DNA of 64,000 bases from Ruminococcus sp. (GCA_015066935.1 SVNK01000003.1:186001-250000); one strand, 5' to 3'; counted from the first letter of the stretch, positions 52,030-61,238 are shown. The notes: generated by a model from the letters alone, not told the origin. Numbers and translations: made by a program.

Positions 52030-52393
52030 AATGGGTAAATTCGGCGAAGATAAGGTGTGCGGTTACCTTGTCGGGCACGGATATACAATAGAGGCAAGAA
52101 ATTACCGTATCAAGGGCGGTGAAATCGACATAATCGCTTCAGACGGCGATTACATTGCCTTCGTTGAGGTGAAAACAAGGAGACAGGGGAGTCTTGTTAC
52201 AGGCTTTGACGCTGTAAACAAGCGGAAAACCGGTCTGATAATCAGAACCGCAGCCGATTATTGCTGCAGGCATAATGTGGTTCTCCAGCCGAGATTTGAC
52301 ATAGCTCAGGTCGTTGTGGAGGGTGACAGGGTGCTCAGCATTGATTATATTAAAAATGCCTACGATACAACGGGGTATAATTTTATTTTCTGA
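52016..52393 (+). CDS. YraN/UPF0102 nuclease-fold protein
   Basis: A 125-residue UPF0102 protein of the PD-(D/E)XK nuclease fold. The N-terminal GKFGEDKVCGYL (~7-18) and the core GGEIDIIASD with FVEVKTR (~37-58) are diagnostic; EIDII and EVKT are the putative catalytic Asp, Glu and Lys. The biochemical role is not settled. Either ATG 52016 or ATG 52031 could be used; the longer one fits the family's usual N-terminus. It overlaps rnhB. Confidence 0.88.
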   Translation: MTRAEMGKFGEDKVCGYLVGHGYTIEARNYRIKGGEIDIIASDGDYIAFVEVKTRRQGSLVTGFDAVNKRKTGLIIRTAADYCCRHNVVLQPRFDIAQVVVEGDRVLSIDYIKNAYDTTGYNFIF

Positions 52394-52404
52394 AGGGTGA
52401 TACT

Positions 52405-53898
52405 ATGTTCTACAACAGTACAAGGAACAGTAATGTCAAGGTAAGCAGTGCAGAAGCCATTACTCAGGGAATTTCTGTTGAGGGAGGTCTTTTCGTTCCC
52501 GAAAGCATTCCCGTTCTGACGCTTGATGAGATTAAGAATGTCGGTTCAATGAGCTATGCCGACAGAGCTGCATTTGTATTCTCAAGGTTCCTGACAGACT
52601 TCACCGATGCAGAGATACACTACTGCACCGATAATGCCTACAGTACAAAGAATTTTGAAACAGAGAGCATTGCAGAGCTTGCTCATCTTTTTGACGGTAC
52701 ATATATGCTTGAGCTCTGGCACGGTCCGACCTGTGCATTCAAGGATATGGCACTCCAGATTCTTCCTTACTTCCTTACAACATCAGCAAAGAAAATCAAT
52801 CTTGACAAGAAGATTGTTATTCTTGTTGCAACATCGGGAGATACCGGAAAAGCTGCTCTTGAAGGTTTCAGAGACGTAGAGGGTACATCAATCCTCGTAT
52901 TCTATCCTGAGGACGGCGTAAGTCCAATGCAGAAGCGTCAGATGAAGACTCAGGAGGGCGGGAATGTCGGTGTTTGTGCAATCAAGGGAAATTTCGACGA
53001 CTGCCAGAATGGTGTAAAGGCAATTTTCACCGATAACGAGGTCAAGGAGGCTCTTGAGGCGAAGGGAATGATGTTCTCAAGTGCAAATTCAATCAACTGG
53101 GGACGTCTTGTTCCGCAGATTGTATATTACATTTCCGCTTATGCAGAACTTGTAAAGGACGAGGAGATTGAGCTTGGCGAGAAAATCAACATTGTAGTTC
53201 CCACAGGAAACTTCGGAAACATTCTTGCAGCTTATTATGCAAAGCATATGGGAGTTCCTGTAAATAAGCTCATATGTGCGTCAAATATCAACAATGTCCT
53301 TACCGACTTCATCAATACAGGTGTTTATGACAGAAACAGAAAGTTCTTTGCAACTGTTTCGCCTTCTATGGACATTCTTATTTCAAGCAACCTTGAAAGA
53401 CTCCTCTATCTCATGACTGACGGAAACGATGCTCTTATCCGTGAATGGTTCGGAAAGCTTGCGTCCGAGGGCAGATATGAGGTAAGTGACGATGTCAAGG
53501 CAAAGCTCAGAGAGGAATTCTGTGCAGGCTTCTGTGACGACGAGCAGACAAAGTCTGCGATAAGTGCTGTTTACGAGAAGTATTCCTATACATGTGATAC
53601 ACATACAGCAGTTGCCGTTAAGGTTTACAACGACTACAAGGAAGCTACAGGCGATACAACCAAGACTGTTATCGCTTCAACAGCAAGTCCCTACAAGTTC
53701 AGTGCAGCAGTTCTTGAAGCGATTGAAGGTGCGAAGTCTGATATTGAGGAATACGACATGGTTGAAAAGCTTGCTGAGCTTTCAAAGCTTCCTGTTCCGG
53801 AGGCACTTGCAGGTCTGAGAACAAAGCCCGAGCGCTTCTCCGATGTAATCGAAAAGAGCGAGCAGAAGGCTTACGTCCTCGGAAAACTGAACGTATAA
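52405..53898 (+). CDS. thrC: Threonine synthase
   Basis: A 497-residue PLP enzyme that converts O-phosphohomoserine to threonine. The N-terminus, MFYNSTRNSNVKVSSAEAI, matches the long fold-type-II form. The PLP-binding Lys lies in PTCAFKDMALQ (~112-122). ATSGDTGKAALEG (~140-152) contains the phosphate-binding loop. The gene lies between yraN and a phosphoesterase with a 1-bp gap downstream, and no other threonine-pathway genes are nearby. Length is normal. Confidence 0.95.
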   Translation: MFYNSTRNSNVKVSSAEAITQGISVEGGLFVPESIPVLTLDEIKNVGSMSYADRAAFVFSRFLTDFTDAEIHYCTDNAYSTKNFETESIAELAHLFDGTYMLELWHGPTCAFKDMALQILPYFLTTSAKKINLDKKIVILVATSGDTGKAALEGFRDVEGTSILVFYPEDGVSPMQKRQMKTQEGGNVGVCAIKGNFDDCQNGVKAIFTDNEVKEALEAKGMMFSSANSINWGRLVPQIVYYISAYAELVKDEEIELGEKINIVVPTGNFGNILAAYYAKHMGVPVNKLICASNINNVLTDFINTGVYDRNRKFFATVSPSMDILISSNLERLLYLMTDGNDALIREWFGKLASEGRYEVSDDVKAKLREEFCAGFCDDEQTKSAISAVYEKYSYTCDTHTAVAVKVYNDYKEATGDTTKTVIASTASPYKFSAAVLEAIEGAKSDIEEYDMVEKLAELSKLPVPEALAGLRTKPERFSDVIEKSEQKAYVLGKLNV

Positions 53899-53899
53899 G

Positions 53900-54592
53900 A
53901 TGAGCCTGTTTACAATCGGAGACCTTCATCTGTGTTTAGGTGCTCCCGACAAGACCATGAGCGTCTTTACGGGGTGGCAGAATTATCAGGAACGGCTTGA
54001 AAAAAACTGGCTTGAAAATATAACGGAAGATGACACCATAGTTCTTGCAGGAGATATTTCGTGGGGGATGTCGCTTCAGCAGGCGGCTCCCGACTTTCAT
54101 TTCATAGAAAAGCTTCCGGGGCAGAAGATTATTCTCAAGGGTAATCACGACTACTGGTGGACAACGCTGAAAAAAATGGAGAGATTCCTTGCTGATGAGG
54201 GATGCTCCAGCATAAAGATACTGCATAATAACCACTACCAATACGGCGATTACGGTATCTGCGGAACGAGAGGCTGGGTAAACATGCCGGGTGAGGTTCA
54301 GGATGAAAAGGTTCTGCGCCGGGAAGTGCAGAGACTTGAAACATCCATACAATCAGCAGTTAAGGCAGGTCTTGAGCCGATAGTGTTCATGCACTATCCA
54401 CCGATTTTCGCCACGAATTTCAACTACGATATCCTTGAGATTCTTTACCGCTACAAGATAAAGGATTGTTACTATGGACATGTTCACGGTCGTTCAGCTC
54501 ACGAGCTTTGTGTGACCAATACATACGACGATGTTAATTTTCATCTTATTGCAGGTGATTATTTACAGTTTATTCCACAAAAAGTAATATGA
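53900..54592 (+). CDS. Calcineurin-like metallophosphoesterase (cytoplasmic)
   Basis: A 230-residue metallophosphoesterase with all motifs: FTIGDLHL (~4-11), VLAGDISWG (~47-55), LKGNHDYWW (~80-88), MHYPP (~161) and YGHVHG (~190). It has no signal peptide or membrane helix. The substrate is unknown. It begins one base after the thrC stop. Unlike the membrane-anchored enzyme at 3892 it has no anchor. Confidence 0.9.
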   Translation: MSLFTIGDLHLCLGAPDKTMSVFTGWQNYQERLEKNWLENITEDDTIVLAGDISWGMSLQQAAPDFHFIEKLPGQKIILKGNHDYWWTTLKKMERFLADEGCSSIKILHNNHYQYGDYGICGTRGWVNMPGEVQDEKVLRREVQRLETSIQSAVKAGLEPIVFMHYPPIFATNFNYDILEILYRYKIKDCYYGHVHGRSAHELCVTNTYDDVNFHLIAGDYLQFIPQKVI

Positions 54593-54647
54593 AATGTAGT
54601 GAATGTAGAAGTGAAAGATTTTTGTGGAAAATTTTTTCAAAATGTGG

Positions 54648-54653
54648 TATAAT
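54648..54653 (+). promoter_or_regulatory. Extended -10 promoter of tig
   Basis: TGGTATAAT at 54645-54653 is an extended -10 box 45 bp upstream of the trigger factor start. A -35 box is weak (TGGAAA at 54625-54630). Confidence 0.6.
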
Positions 54654-54697
54654 ATTCCATGCTAATAACAAGTATAATATAATGGAGGATATATAAA

Positions 54698-56005
54698 ATG
54701 AGCTTAAAATCAACAACAAAGACTGATGTAAATACAACTGAGCTGGTAATCGGTATTGATGCCGATACTTTTGAGGCTGCTGTTGAAAAGGAATATCAGC
54801 GTCAGAAGAAGAACATCCAGATCAAGGGCTTCAGAAAGGGTAAGGTTTCCCGTAAGCTTGCAGAGAGAGAGTTCGGTGAGGGTGCATTCTATGAGGGTGC
54901 AATCAACGCTCTTATCGGTCCCGAGCTTGAGGCTGCTGTAAAGGAGACAGGTCTTAATCTTGTTGACAGACCCAATATCGAAATCACATCAATCGACAAG
55001 GAGCAGGGCGTTGAACTCAAGGCTGTCTGCGTTACAAAGCCTGAGATTGAGATTTCTGATTACAAGGGCATCAAGGCTGCAAAGTCTGTAAGAGAAATCA
55101 CTGACGAGGACATCGACAAGCAGGTTGACATGATCCGCAGAAAGAATGCACGTATCGTTTCTGTAGACGACAGAGCTGCTCAGATGAATGACGAAGTTAT
55201 CATTGACTTCGAGGGCTTCTTCGGTGACGAGGCATTCGATGGCGGCAAGGGCGAGGATCATCCTCTCCGTCTTGGCAGCGGTCAGTTTATCCCCGGATTT
55301 GAGGATCAGATCGTGGGTCACAATATCGGCGACGAGTTTGACGTAAATGTTACATTCCCTGAGAACTATCAGATGGCTGAATACGCCGGAAAGCCTGCTG
55401 TATTCAAGACAAAGCTCAAGGCTATCAGCTATGAGGAGCTTCCTGAAATCGACGATGAGCTCGTAAAGGATGCTACAGAATTTGAGTCAGTTGATGAGTA
55501 CAGAGCAGACATCAGAGCTAAGCTTGAGGACGCTGCTGTAAGTCAGGCAGAGGCTTCATTTGAGAATGCTATCATGGAAGCACTTATCGCTAAGGTAGAC
55601 GCTCCCATTCCCAACTGCATGTATGAGCAGAGAATCGACAACCTTATGCGTTCATTCGAGCAGCAGCTCCGTCAGCAGGGTATGGACCTCAACCTCTACT
55701 TCCAGTACACAGGTATGGACATGGATTCAATGAGAGATACTTACAGAGACAGAGCTGAGAATGAAGTAAAGCTTCGTCTTGCACTTGAGAAGATTGCAGA
55801 TCTTGAGAATCTTGATCCTACTGAGGAAGAAATCAACAACGGTCTTGCAGAGCTTGCAGGTCAGAACAACATGGATGTTGAAACACTCAAGAAGTTCATT
55901 CCTATGGACGAATATACAGCTGACCTCAGAGTACAGAAGGCTGTTGACCTCGTTAAGGAGAATGCAGTTATTGATAATTCAGAGGCAGAGGAAAAGGCTG
56001 AATAA
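54698..56005 (+). CDS. tig: Trigger factor
   Basis: A 435-residue ribosome-associated chaperone and prolyl isomerase. The N-terminal ribosome-binding tail contains GFRKGKVSRK (~46-55); the FKBP-type PPIase domain lies at ~145-240 (VIIDFEGFFGDEAFDGG); the C-terminal helical chaperone domain follows. Codon bias is high. The order tig-clpP-clpX is a widely conserved arrangement. Confidence 0.95.
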   Translation: MSLKSTTKTDVNTTELVIGIDADTFEAAVEKEYQRQKKNIQIKGFRKGKVSRKLAEREFGEGAFYEGAINALIGPELEAAVKETGLNLVDRPNIEITSIDKEQGVELKAVCVTKPEIEISDYKGIKAAKSVREITDEDIDKQVDMIRRKNARIVSVDDRAAQMNDEVIIDFEGFFGDEAFDGGKGEDHPLRLGSGQFIPGFEDQIVGHNIGDEFDVNVTFPENYQMAEYAGKPAVFKTKLKAISYEELPEIDDELVKDATEFESVDEYRADIRAKLEDAAVSQAEASFENAIMEALIAKVDAPIPNCMYEQRIDNLMRSFEQQLRQQGMDLNLYFQYTGMDMDSMRDTYRDRAENEVKLRLALEKIADLENLDPTEEEINNGLAELAGQNNMDVETLKKFIPMDEYTADLRVQKAVDLVKENAVIDNSEAEEKAE

Positions 56006-56080
56006 TTTCATCCCCTGTTTAATGGACAAATAAAAGCTTTTTTCGACATAAAAAGCATAAAAAACACAAATATACTCAAA

Positions 56081-56112
56081 TTGTCCCACAGCCTTTGTGG
56101 GACAACCGTTTT
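56081..56112 (+). terminator. Terminator between tig and clpP
   Basis: TTGTCCCACA (56081-56090) pairs with TGTGGGACAA (56096-56105), followed by CCGTTTTT. It probably attenuates rather than ends transcription, since I see no separate clpP promoter with good match. Confidence 0.7.
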
Positions 56113-56130
56113 TAGAAAGGAAGATGGATA

Positions 56131-56721
56131 ATGAGCAGTTTAGTACCATATGTTGTTGAACAGACAAGTCGTGGAGAAAGATCATACGATATTTTCTCAA
56201 GACTTCTGAATGACAGAATCATAATGCTCTCAGATCAGGTTAACGACGCAACTGCAAGTCTTGTTGTTGCCCAGCTTCTCTACCTTGAAAGTCAGGATTC
56301 CGAAAAGGACATTTCACTTTATATAAACAGTCCCGGAGGTTCAATTACAGCCGGCATGGCAATTTATGATACAATGCAGTACATCAAGTGTGATGTTTCA
56401 ACGATCTGCATTGGTATGGCTGCATCTATGGGAGCATTTCTCCTTGCAGCAGGAGCAAAGGGCAAGCGTTTTGCACTTCCCAACAGTGAGATCATGATTC
56501 ATCAGCCTCTCATTTCAGGAGGACTTTCAGGACAGTGTACCGACATCAAGATTCATTCCGATCACCTTGTAAGAACACGTCAGCGAATGAATGAAATGTT
56601 GTCTGAAAACACAGGCAAACCTCTTGAGCAGGTACAGGCTGATACAGAGCGTGACAACTATATGACAGCTCAGGAAGCCCTTGAATACGGCATTATAGAT
56701 AAAGTTATCTCAAAAAGGTAG
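56131..56721 (+). CDS. clpP: ATP-dependent Clp protease proteolytic subunit
   Basis: A 196-residue ClpP. The N-terminus is [20 protein letters not shown]; the catalytic Ser is in [11 protein letters not shown] (~93-103), His in MIHQPL (~122) and Asp at ~170 ([15 protein letters not shown]). It forms a tetradecameric barrel fed by ClpX, whose gene follows 9 bp downstream. It differs from the TepA protein at 4891. Confidence 0.97.
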   Translation: MSSLVPYVVEQTSRGERSYDIFSRLLNDRIIMLSDQVNDATASLVVAQLLYLESQDSEKDISLYINSPGGSITAGMAIYDTMQYIKCDVSTICIGMAASMGAFLLAAGAKGKRFALPNSEIMIHQPLISGGLSGQCTDIKIHSDHLVRTRQRMNEMLSENTGKPLEQVQADTERDNYMTAQEALEYGIIDKVISKR

Positions 56722-56730
56722 GTTATGTAA

Positions 56731-58023
56731 ATGGCTGAATCATTCAAATCATGCAGCTTCTGCGGAAAAGGTGAAAATCGTGTTCACAGTATGTTTTCTG
56801 CGGGAAACGCCAATATATGTGATGAGTGCGTATGCTACTGCTATGAAATGATTTTTGGTGCAGGAGTGGCAAAGTCCCAGAGAAAGGCTGCCAAAAAGGA
56901 CGGCGGTTCATCACTCTCATCAATAAAGCTTCTCAAGCCTGTAGAGATAAAGAATTTCCTTGACGAATACGTTATCGGTCAGGATGATGCAAAGATTTCT
57001 CTTGCCGTAGCAGTTTATAATCATTATAAGCGTATCATGAGTCAGGATAATGCTCAGAAGAACGAGCTTGAGGACGACGGAGTTGAACTTCAGAAGAGTA
57101 ACGTGCTTCTTCTCGGACCAACGGGTGTCGGAAAGACATTTCTCGCACAGACTCTTGCGAAGCTTCTGAATGTTCCGTTTGCCATTGCAGACGCTACAAC
57201 AATTACTGAGGCAGGATATGTCGGAGATGATGTAGAGAATGTGCTTCTGCGTCTTATACAGGCAGCAGATTACGATATCAAGGCTGCTGAAAGAGGTATC
57301 ATCTATATCGACGAAATAGACAAGATTGCAAGAAAATCTGAAAATACGTCCCTTACCCGTGACGTAAGCGGTGAAGGTGTACAGCAGGCACTCCTGAAGA
57401 TTATCGAGGGTACAGTATCAAATGTACCTCCACAGGGTGGAAGAAAACACCCGAATCAGGAAGTAATCCAGATAAATACAAAGAATATACTCTTTATCTG
57501 CGGCGGTGCTTTCGACGGACTTGAAAAGCAGATTCAGAAGCGTATAGGAAAGGCTCCCATAGGCTTTGGCGGCGAGCTGAGGTCACGTAAGGAAGAAACA
57601 GACAATATTTTCAAGAAGGTTGTTCCGAAGGATCTTGTAAAATTCGGAATGGTTCCTGAGTTTGTCGGCAGACTTCCCGTGATTTCTGTTCTTGAGGAGC
57701 TTGACGAGCATTCACTGGTGCGTATTGTCACAGAGCCCAGAAATGCACTTGTTAAGCAGTATAAGAAACTGTTTGCCTATGATGACATTGAACTTGAAGT
57801 GGAGGACGATGCTCTTATTGAGATTGCCAAAAAGGCAATTGAACAGAAAACAGGTGCAAGAGGTCTGCGTTCAATATTCGAGAATATCCTGATGAAGACC
57901 ATGTATTCGGTTCCGTCAGACGGAAGTATTGCAAAAGTGACCGTAACAGCAGACTGTGTTATCAACGGAACTCAGCCCAGACTTACAAACAGACGCAATA
58001 AAGTTGTCGAGCTTGCGGTATAA
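56731..58023 (+). CDS. clpX: ATP-dependent Clp protease ATP-binding subunit ClpX
   Basis: A 430-residue AAA+ unfoldase. The N-terminal zinc finger has CSFCGKG (~8-14) and CDECVCYC (~30-37). Walker A is [12 protein letters not shown] (~128-139), Walker B is [11 protein letters not shown] (~190), and pore and RKH-type loops include GYVGDD and GRKHPNQE. It unfolds tagged proteins for ClpP. The IGF-type ClpP-contact loop is at [18 protein letters not shown] (given in part). Confidence 0.97.
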   Translation: MAESFKSCSFCGKGENRVHSMFSAGNANICDECVCYCYEMIFGAGVAKSQRKAAKKDGGSSLSSIKLLKPVEIKNFLDEYVIGQDDAKISLAVAVYNHYKRIMSQDNAQKNELEDDGVELQKSNVLLLGPTGVGKTFLAQTLAKLLNVPFAIADATTITEAGYVGDDVENVLLRLIQAADYDIKAAERGIIYIDEIDKIARKSENTSLTRDVSGEGVQQALLKIIEGTVSNVPPQGGRKHPNQEVIQINTKNILFICGGAFDGLEKQIQKRIGKAPIGFGGELRSRKEETDNIFKKVVPKDLVKFGMVPEFVGRLPVISVLEELDEHSLVRIVTEPRNALVKQYKKLFAYDDIELEVEDDALIEIAKKAIEQKTGARGLRSIFENILMKTMYSVPSDGSIAKVTVTADCVINGTQPRLTNRRNKVVELAV

Positions 58024-58051
58024 GTCAGTGTAGAAAACTATATGCAAATTA

Positions 58052-58081
58052 AAAGGAGGCAATAATGCCTCCTTTATTTTT
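58052..58081. terminator. Bidirectional terminator between clpX and the patatin gene
   Basis: AAAGGAGGC (58052-58060) pairs with GCCTCCTTT (58067-58075) with A-runs and T-runs on both sides. It serves clpX and the convergent patatin gene. Confidence 0.85.
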
Positions 58082-58090
58082 ATGAACATT

Positions 58091-58939
58091 TTACGTAGAC
58101 AGAAACATTTTGAGTTTCTCAATATTAGCCATAGCAGTTTTCCGTCCGATGCGGCAAACCTCACGGAGTACATCGGGATCATGCTCTATATGTCCGACAG
58201 GCAGCTTTTCGTCGGGTGCGATTACAAATGCACGCCCATCATCTTCGGCATTTTTTACATAATCGAGCTGTTTGTTGTACATTTTGCTTCTTCTCGCCGA
58301 AGCCTTAACAAATTCGGGATATTTTCTCATTGCAGCTTTAATTAGCGGAAGGCTGCGACTTTTTCCCTTACGATAACTTCTCGGCTGAGTAAGAATCACA
58401 ACATTTCGCTCATACCCCATTTTTTCGATGAATCTAAGTGGGATAGAGTCTGAAATTCCGCCGTCGAGGAGCTTATATCCATCGACCTCCACTATATGTG
58501 ATGCCAGAGGCATTGAAGCGGAGGCTCTCATCCATGTCAATTCTCTGTCGTCGGCAGTAAGACATTTATGATAAACAGCCTTACCTGTTTCTACGTTTGT
58601 GCAGACAACGTAAAATTCCATTTCCGATTCTGCAAAAGTTTTTGTATCAAAAATGTCGAGTTTTTTTGGAACTATATTATAACAGAAATCGGCTCCGAAC
58701 ATATCTCCTGTTTTTAAGAGACTGCGGAAGCTGCAAAATCTTTTATCTTTGCAGAAGCGGGTATTATATCTGATAACACGTCCGGGCTGTCCGGATTTAT
58801 AATTGCAGCCGAAAACAGCTCCGGCGGAAACTCCTGCCGCCCCATCGAATTCGACGCCGTTCTCCATAAGAACGTCTATGACACCGGCGGTAAACATTCC
58901 ACGCATTGCTCCGCCTTCCATTACAAGACCTTTTTTCAT
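58091..58939 (-). CDS. Patatin-like phospholipase
   Basis: A 282-residue protein of the patatin family. The oxyanion loop is GGAMRGM (~9-15), the nucleophile elbow is GVSAGAVFG (~36-44), and the catalytic Asp is in LLDGGISDSIPL (~168-179). No signal peptide is visible, so it is presumably cytoplasmic or membrane-associated, hydrolysing lipids. The ATG at 58939 has GGAGCGA upstream. The repeat at 58966-59214 lies in its 5' leader, 26 bp upstream of the start. Confidence 0.9.
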   Translation of the reverse strand: MKKGLVMEGGAMRGMFTAGVIDVLMENGVEFDGAAGVSAGAVFGCNYKSGQPGRVIRYNTRFCKDKRFCSFRSLLKTGDMFGADFCYNIVPKKLDIFDTKTFAESEMEFYVVCTNVETGKAVYHKCLTADDRELTWMRASASMPLASHIVEVDGYKLLDGGISDSIPLRFIEKMGYERNVVILTQPRSYRKGKSRSLPLIKAAMRKYPEFVKASARRSKMYNKQLDYVKNAEDDGRAFVIAPDEKLPVGHIEHDPDVLREVCRIGRKTAMANIEKLKMFLST

Positions 58940-58965
58940 CTATATCGCTCCGTTTTTCAATATTA

Positions 58966-59214
58966 ATTAATGTCTGCTCAACAATTAAAAATTGGCTTAA
59001 TACAGGTTTTAAAAGCCAATTTTTAGTTGTCAAAGTGCAAGGAAAAACAGAATATTGAAAAATATTCCTGCACTTTGTTTTGCTCTTTCGGACAAAACGA
59101 GCTTGACATCAAGAAAAGTGACGCACAAATTCCCCATATTATAAAGAATTTGCGCTCCCCGAACGAAGTTCGGGGCAATAACCGCCTGACGGCGGTTATT
59201 GAGGACACATTAAT
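58966..59214 (-). repeat. Dispersed structured repeat, full copy 2 (diverged)
   Basis: A 249-bp copy, more diverged than the others in module A. Its stems remain: AATTAAAAATTGGCTT with AAGCCAATTTTTAGTT (a T-A to A-T pair swap and one G-U wobble compared with copy 63477), CAAAGTGCA with TGCACTTTG, TTTTG with CAAAA around a CCGAAAG-type loop (read on the minus strand), GCGCAAATT-like, CCCCGAA/TTCGGGG and AATAACCGCC/GGCGGTTATT. Read on the minus strand it follows a TATAAT box and leads to the patatin gene. Confidence 0.85.
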
Positions 59215-59241
59215 TATATAACCTTCTGGAGGATTTGTCAA
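59213..59241 (-). promoter_or_regulatory. Promoter abutting the repeat, upstream of the patatin gene
   Basis: On the minus strand: TTGACA (complement of 59236-59241), a 17-bp spacer and TATAAT (complement of 59213-59218), overlapping the outer end of the repeat. Confidence 0.75.
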
Positions 59242-59303
59242 GATATTGTCATAATTGTATACTATAAATGGCCGCAGTTTTCCGGATACACATAAAGACG
59301 GAA

Positions 59304-59338
59304 GGGTAAACAACCGCAGAATATACGGCTATTTACCC
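59304..59338 (-). terminator. Terminator-like stem after the GH5 gene
   Basis: GGGTAAA and TTTACCC arms at 59304-59310 and 59332-59338, with additional complementarity inside. On the minus strand it is followed by TTCCGTCTTT; T-run is short. Confidence 0.55.
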
Positions 59339-59344
59339 TGTCAA

Positions 59345-60376
59345 TCATAAGTATTTCAGAAGTTCGGGGAGAACATCGGCAAGACGTTCATCTGTGAGTC
59401 CGAAGTCCATCTGCTTATAGTTCCATACAGCACGTGGGATATTGTGCTTCTCAAAAGCGGCATGAATATCGGCAAACCAGCGGAGAGTGCCTTCAACGTC
59501 AGCGACGTCTATGACTCCGTATTCGCCGCAGTACAGAGGAACATCATACTTTTCGCTTACTGCAGTTGCCTGACGGAAAAGTCTGTCAAAGAACGAGGAA
59601 TCCATTATATCACCATCGTAATCGAATTCTCTGTCGTAGTCCCATCCGAAAATTTCGTGGGAGATTCTGCCGTAATCGCTTACAGTTCCGGGATATGACA
59701 ATCTGAAATCAGAAGGCATCTGCGGAACCCAGCAGGCAGCCTGATGAGTGAAAATCATCGGACTGTAGCAATGGAATGTAAATACGATATTGCTGTCAGC
59801 AGGCTTTTCAAGTGCTGTAAGACCTTCAATACTGCTGTTATAGTAACCACCGATTATTATTTTTACATCCTTGTTAAGTTCACGGATTGCCTTGATAGTT
59901 CTGTCGGCAATGCAGTTCCAGATGTCGGCGGTCTCCTTTTTAGTGATTTCGTTAAGAAGCTCAAATGAAACAAAATCCGAATACTTAGCATAGCGTTTTG
60001 TAATTTCAACCCAAAGGTCCACGAAAATATCCTGAAGCTTTGTATCGGTAAACAAACCGCAGTAAGCAGCGTCATCGAACACATATCCTGCTGCCTTGTG
60101 AAGGTCGAGAACGATTTTCAGATTATTCTTTCTGCACCACTCTATGCAGTTGTCGATATGGACAAATCCACTTTCCTTGAAGCTTCCGTCCTCATTCTGG
60201 ATAACATTGTAATCTACGGGCAGACGGACATGGTCTGCACCCCATGAAGCGATACGCTCGATGTCTTTTTCTACTATAAATGTATTGAAGCGTTCCTCGG
60301 TATAGTTGCCTTCTCCGCACTGGGAAAGCCATCCGCCGAGATCCACACCTTTTTTATATCCTGTAAATTCTCTCAT
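59345..60376 (-). CDS. GH5 family glycoside hydrolase without signal peptide
   Basis: A 343-residue GH5 enzyme starting MREFTGYKKGVDLGGWLSQC. The catalytic acid is in FELLNEITKK (~136-145) and the nucleophile in YCGEYGVID (~286-294); other conserved residues are HVRLPVDY and VFTFHCYSP. It has no signal peptide, no linker, CBM or dockerin. It should therefore act in the cytoplasm on imported oligosaccharides (cellodextrins, mannooligosaccharides or similar) or be secreted by an unknown route. The start at 60376 has AAAGGACGG upstream; an alternative at 60409 does not. Confidence 0.9.
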   Translation of the reverse strand: MREFTGYKKGVDLGGWLSQCGEGNYTEERFNTFIVEKDIERIASWGADHVRLPVDYNVIQNEDGSFKESGFVHIDNCIEWCRKNNLKIVLDLHKAAGYVFDDAAYCGLFTDTKLQDIFVDLWVEITKRYAKYSDFVSFELLNEITKKETADIWNCIADRTIKAIRELNKDVKIIIGGYYNSSIEGLTALEKPADSNIVFTFHCYSPMIFTHQAACWVPQMPSDFRLSYPGTVSDYGRISHEIFGWDYDREFDYDGDIMDSSFFDRLFRQATAVSEKYDVPLYCGEYGVIDVADVEGTLRWFADIHAAFEKHNIPRAVWNYKQMDFGLTDERLADVLPELLKYL

Positions 60377-60459
60377 GCTAAACCGTCCTTTCGGCAAGCA
60401 GCCCTGCACCTCATCACTTATATGAAATGTGCGGTACTGCTTTTATTATCACTTATTAC

Positions 60460-60488
60460 ATGATACCATAAATAATAATAAATTCATA
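60460..60488 (-). promoter_or_regulatory. Possible GH5 promoter with upstream inverted repeat
   Basis: TGGTATCAT (complement of 60460-60468) is an extended -10 box with a weak TATGAA at the -35 position. ATAACA-CTT-TGTTAT (60506-60520), a perfect inverted repeat, lies about 20 bp upstream of the -35 region and may be an operator. Confidence 0.4.
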
Positions 60489-60563
60489 CAAGAATTTTGT
60501 CATTTATAACACTTTGTTATCATAAGTTGTGATTTGTTGGATTACTTGTCCCGATACAATGAA

Positions 60564-60599
60564 AAAAGACTGCACAGATATTCTCCGTGCAGTCTTTTG
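60564..60599. terminator. Terminator (first copy of a repeated hairpin)
   Basis: AAGACTGCAC, loop AGATATTCTCC, GTGCAGTCTT with A-run and T-run flanks. An identical hairpin lies at 61239-61275. It terminates the small Cys-rich gene on the minus strand and can work in both directions. Confidence 0.8.
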
Positions 60600-60627
60600 T
60601 TATTGCTGATAAATATGAATCAGAAAC

Positions 60628-60798
60628 TTATTTGTTCTTGTAAATAGGACAATTCTTGTAATCGTCGCCGTAATCAGACTTACACTTATGATTAACTTCT
60701 GATTCCGACAATGTTTTTTTACACGCATCACAATAATAATCGCCCTGTGAGAACAATGCACCTCTTGATTCATATTCAAGATAAGGACATCTTGCCAT
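60628..60798 (-). CDS. Small Cys-rich, probably zinc-binding protein
   Basis: A 56-residue protein starting MARCPYLEYESRGALFSQGD. Six Cys are arranged as C-x18-C-x2-C, then single Cys and a final CPIYK motif (YYCDACKKTL, NHKCKS, KNCPIYKNK), which suggests metal binding. Similar short proteins occur in clostridia, but I cannot name a family. AAGGAGGTG is placed 7-8 bases upstream of the ATG. It lies divergently next to an HTH regulator. Confidence 0.8.
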   Translation of the reverse strand: MARCPYLEYESRGALFSQGDYYCDACKKTLSESEVNHKCKSDYGDDYKNCPIYKNK

Positions 60799-60850
60799 AT
60801 ACTACACCTCCTTTATTTTTTACTTGTTAGACATAATCACCTAAGTTATA

Positions 60851-60862
60851 TCCATTAATGGA
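60851..60862. promoter_or_regulatory. Palindrome in the Cys-rich/HTH intergenic region
   Basis: TCCATTAATGGA is a perfect 12-bp palindrome 53 bp upstream of the Cys-rich protein gene. Confidence 0.35.
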
Positions 60863-60941
60863 GAGTATAGCTTTTCAAATAGATAGCTTTATACAAAATT
60901 TTAATAATTAATGGTATGTAATCATAATGACATGTCTATAC

Positions 60942-60967
60942 TATAATTATACTCAATATATTGAGTA
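60942..60967 (+). promoter_or_regulatory. -10 box and operator of the HTH gene
   Basis: TATAAT (60942-60947) is followed directly by a perfect 18-bp palindrome, TACTCAATATATTGAGTA (60950-60967), 44 bp upstream of the HTH start codon. Its position over the transcription start suggests autoregulation by the HTH protein. A -35 box is not evident. Confidence 0.6.
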
Positions 60968-61011
60968 TTGTCAAGAGTTTTCTTATGATAAAATAAAATT
61001 GGTGATGAATT

Positions 61012-61212
61012 ATGATAACTTACAAACCTTTTTATGAAACATTATTCAAAAAGGGGATAACCGAATACAACTTGATTTTTAAGCAAGGCTTCTCAGCCAA
61101 CACACTCCACCGTATGAAAAAAGGAGAAGCAATAAGCACTAAAACACTTGACGCCTTATGCTATGCACTTGATTGTGAAGTAAATGACATTATCAAATTT
61201 GAAAAAGAATAA
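61012..61212 (+). CDS. Small Cro/CI-type HTH regulator
   Basis: A 66-residue protein consisting almost wholly of one XRE-like helix-turn-helix domain: ITEYNLIFKQGFSANTLHRM (~16-35) and KGEAISTKTLDALCYALDCEV (in part). It resembles the HTH_26 group of small regulators. It has a palindromic operator in its own promoter and a divergent small Cys-rich gene next to it. It is not located in a phage region. Confidence 0.85.
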   Translation: MITYKPFYETLFKKGITEYNLIFKQGFSANTLHRMKKGEAISTKTLDALCYALDCEVNDIIKFEKE

Positions 61213-61238
61213 TTATTCTACGCTCATATTTTATAACA

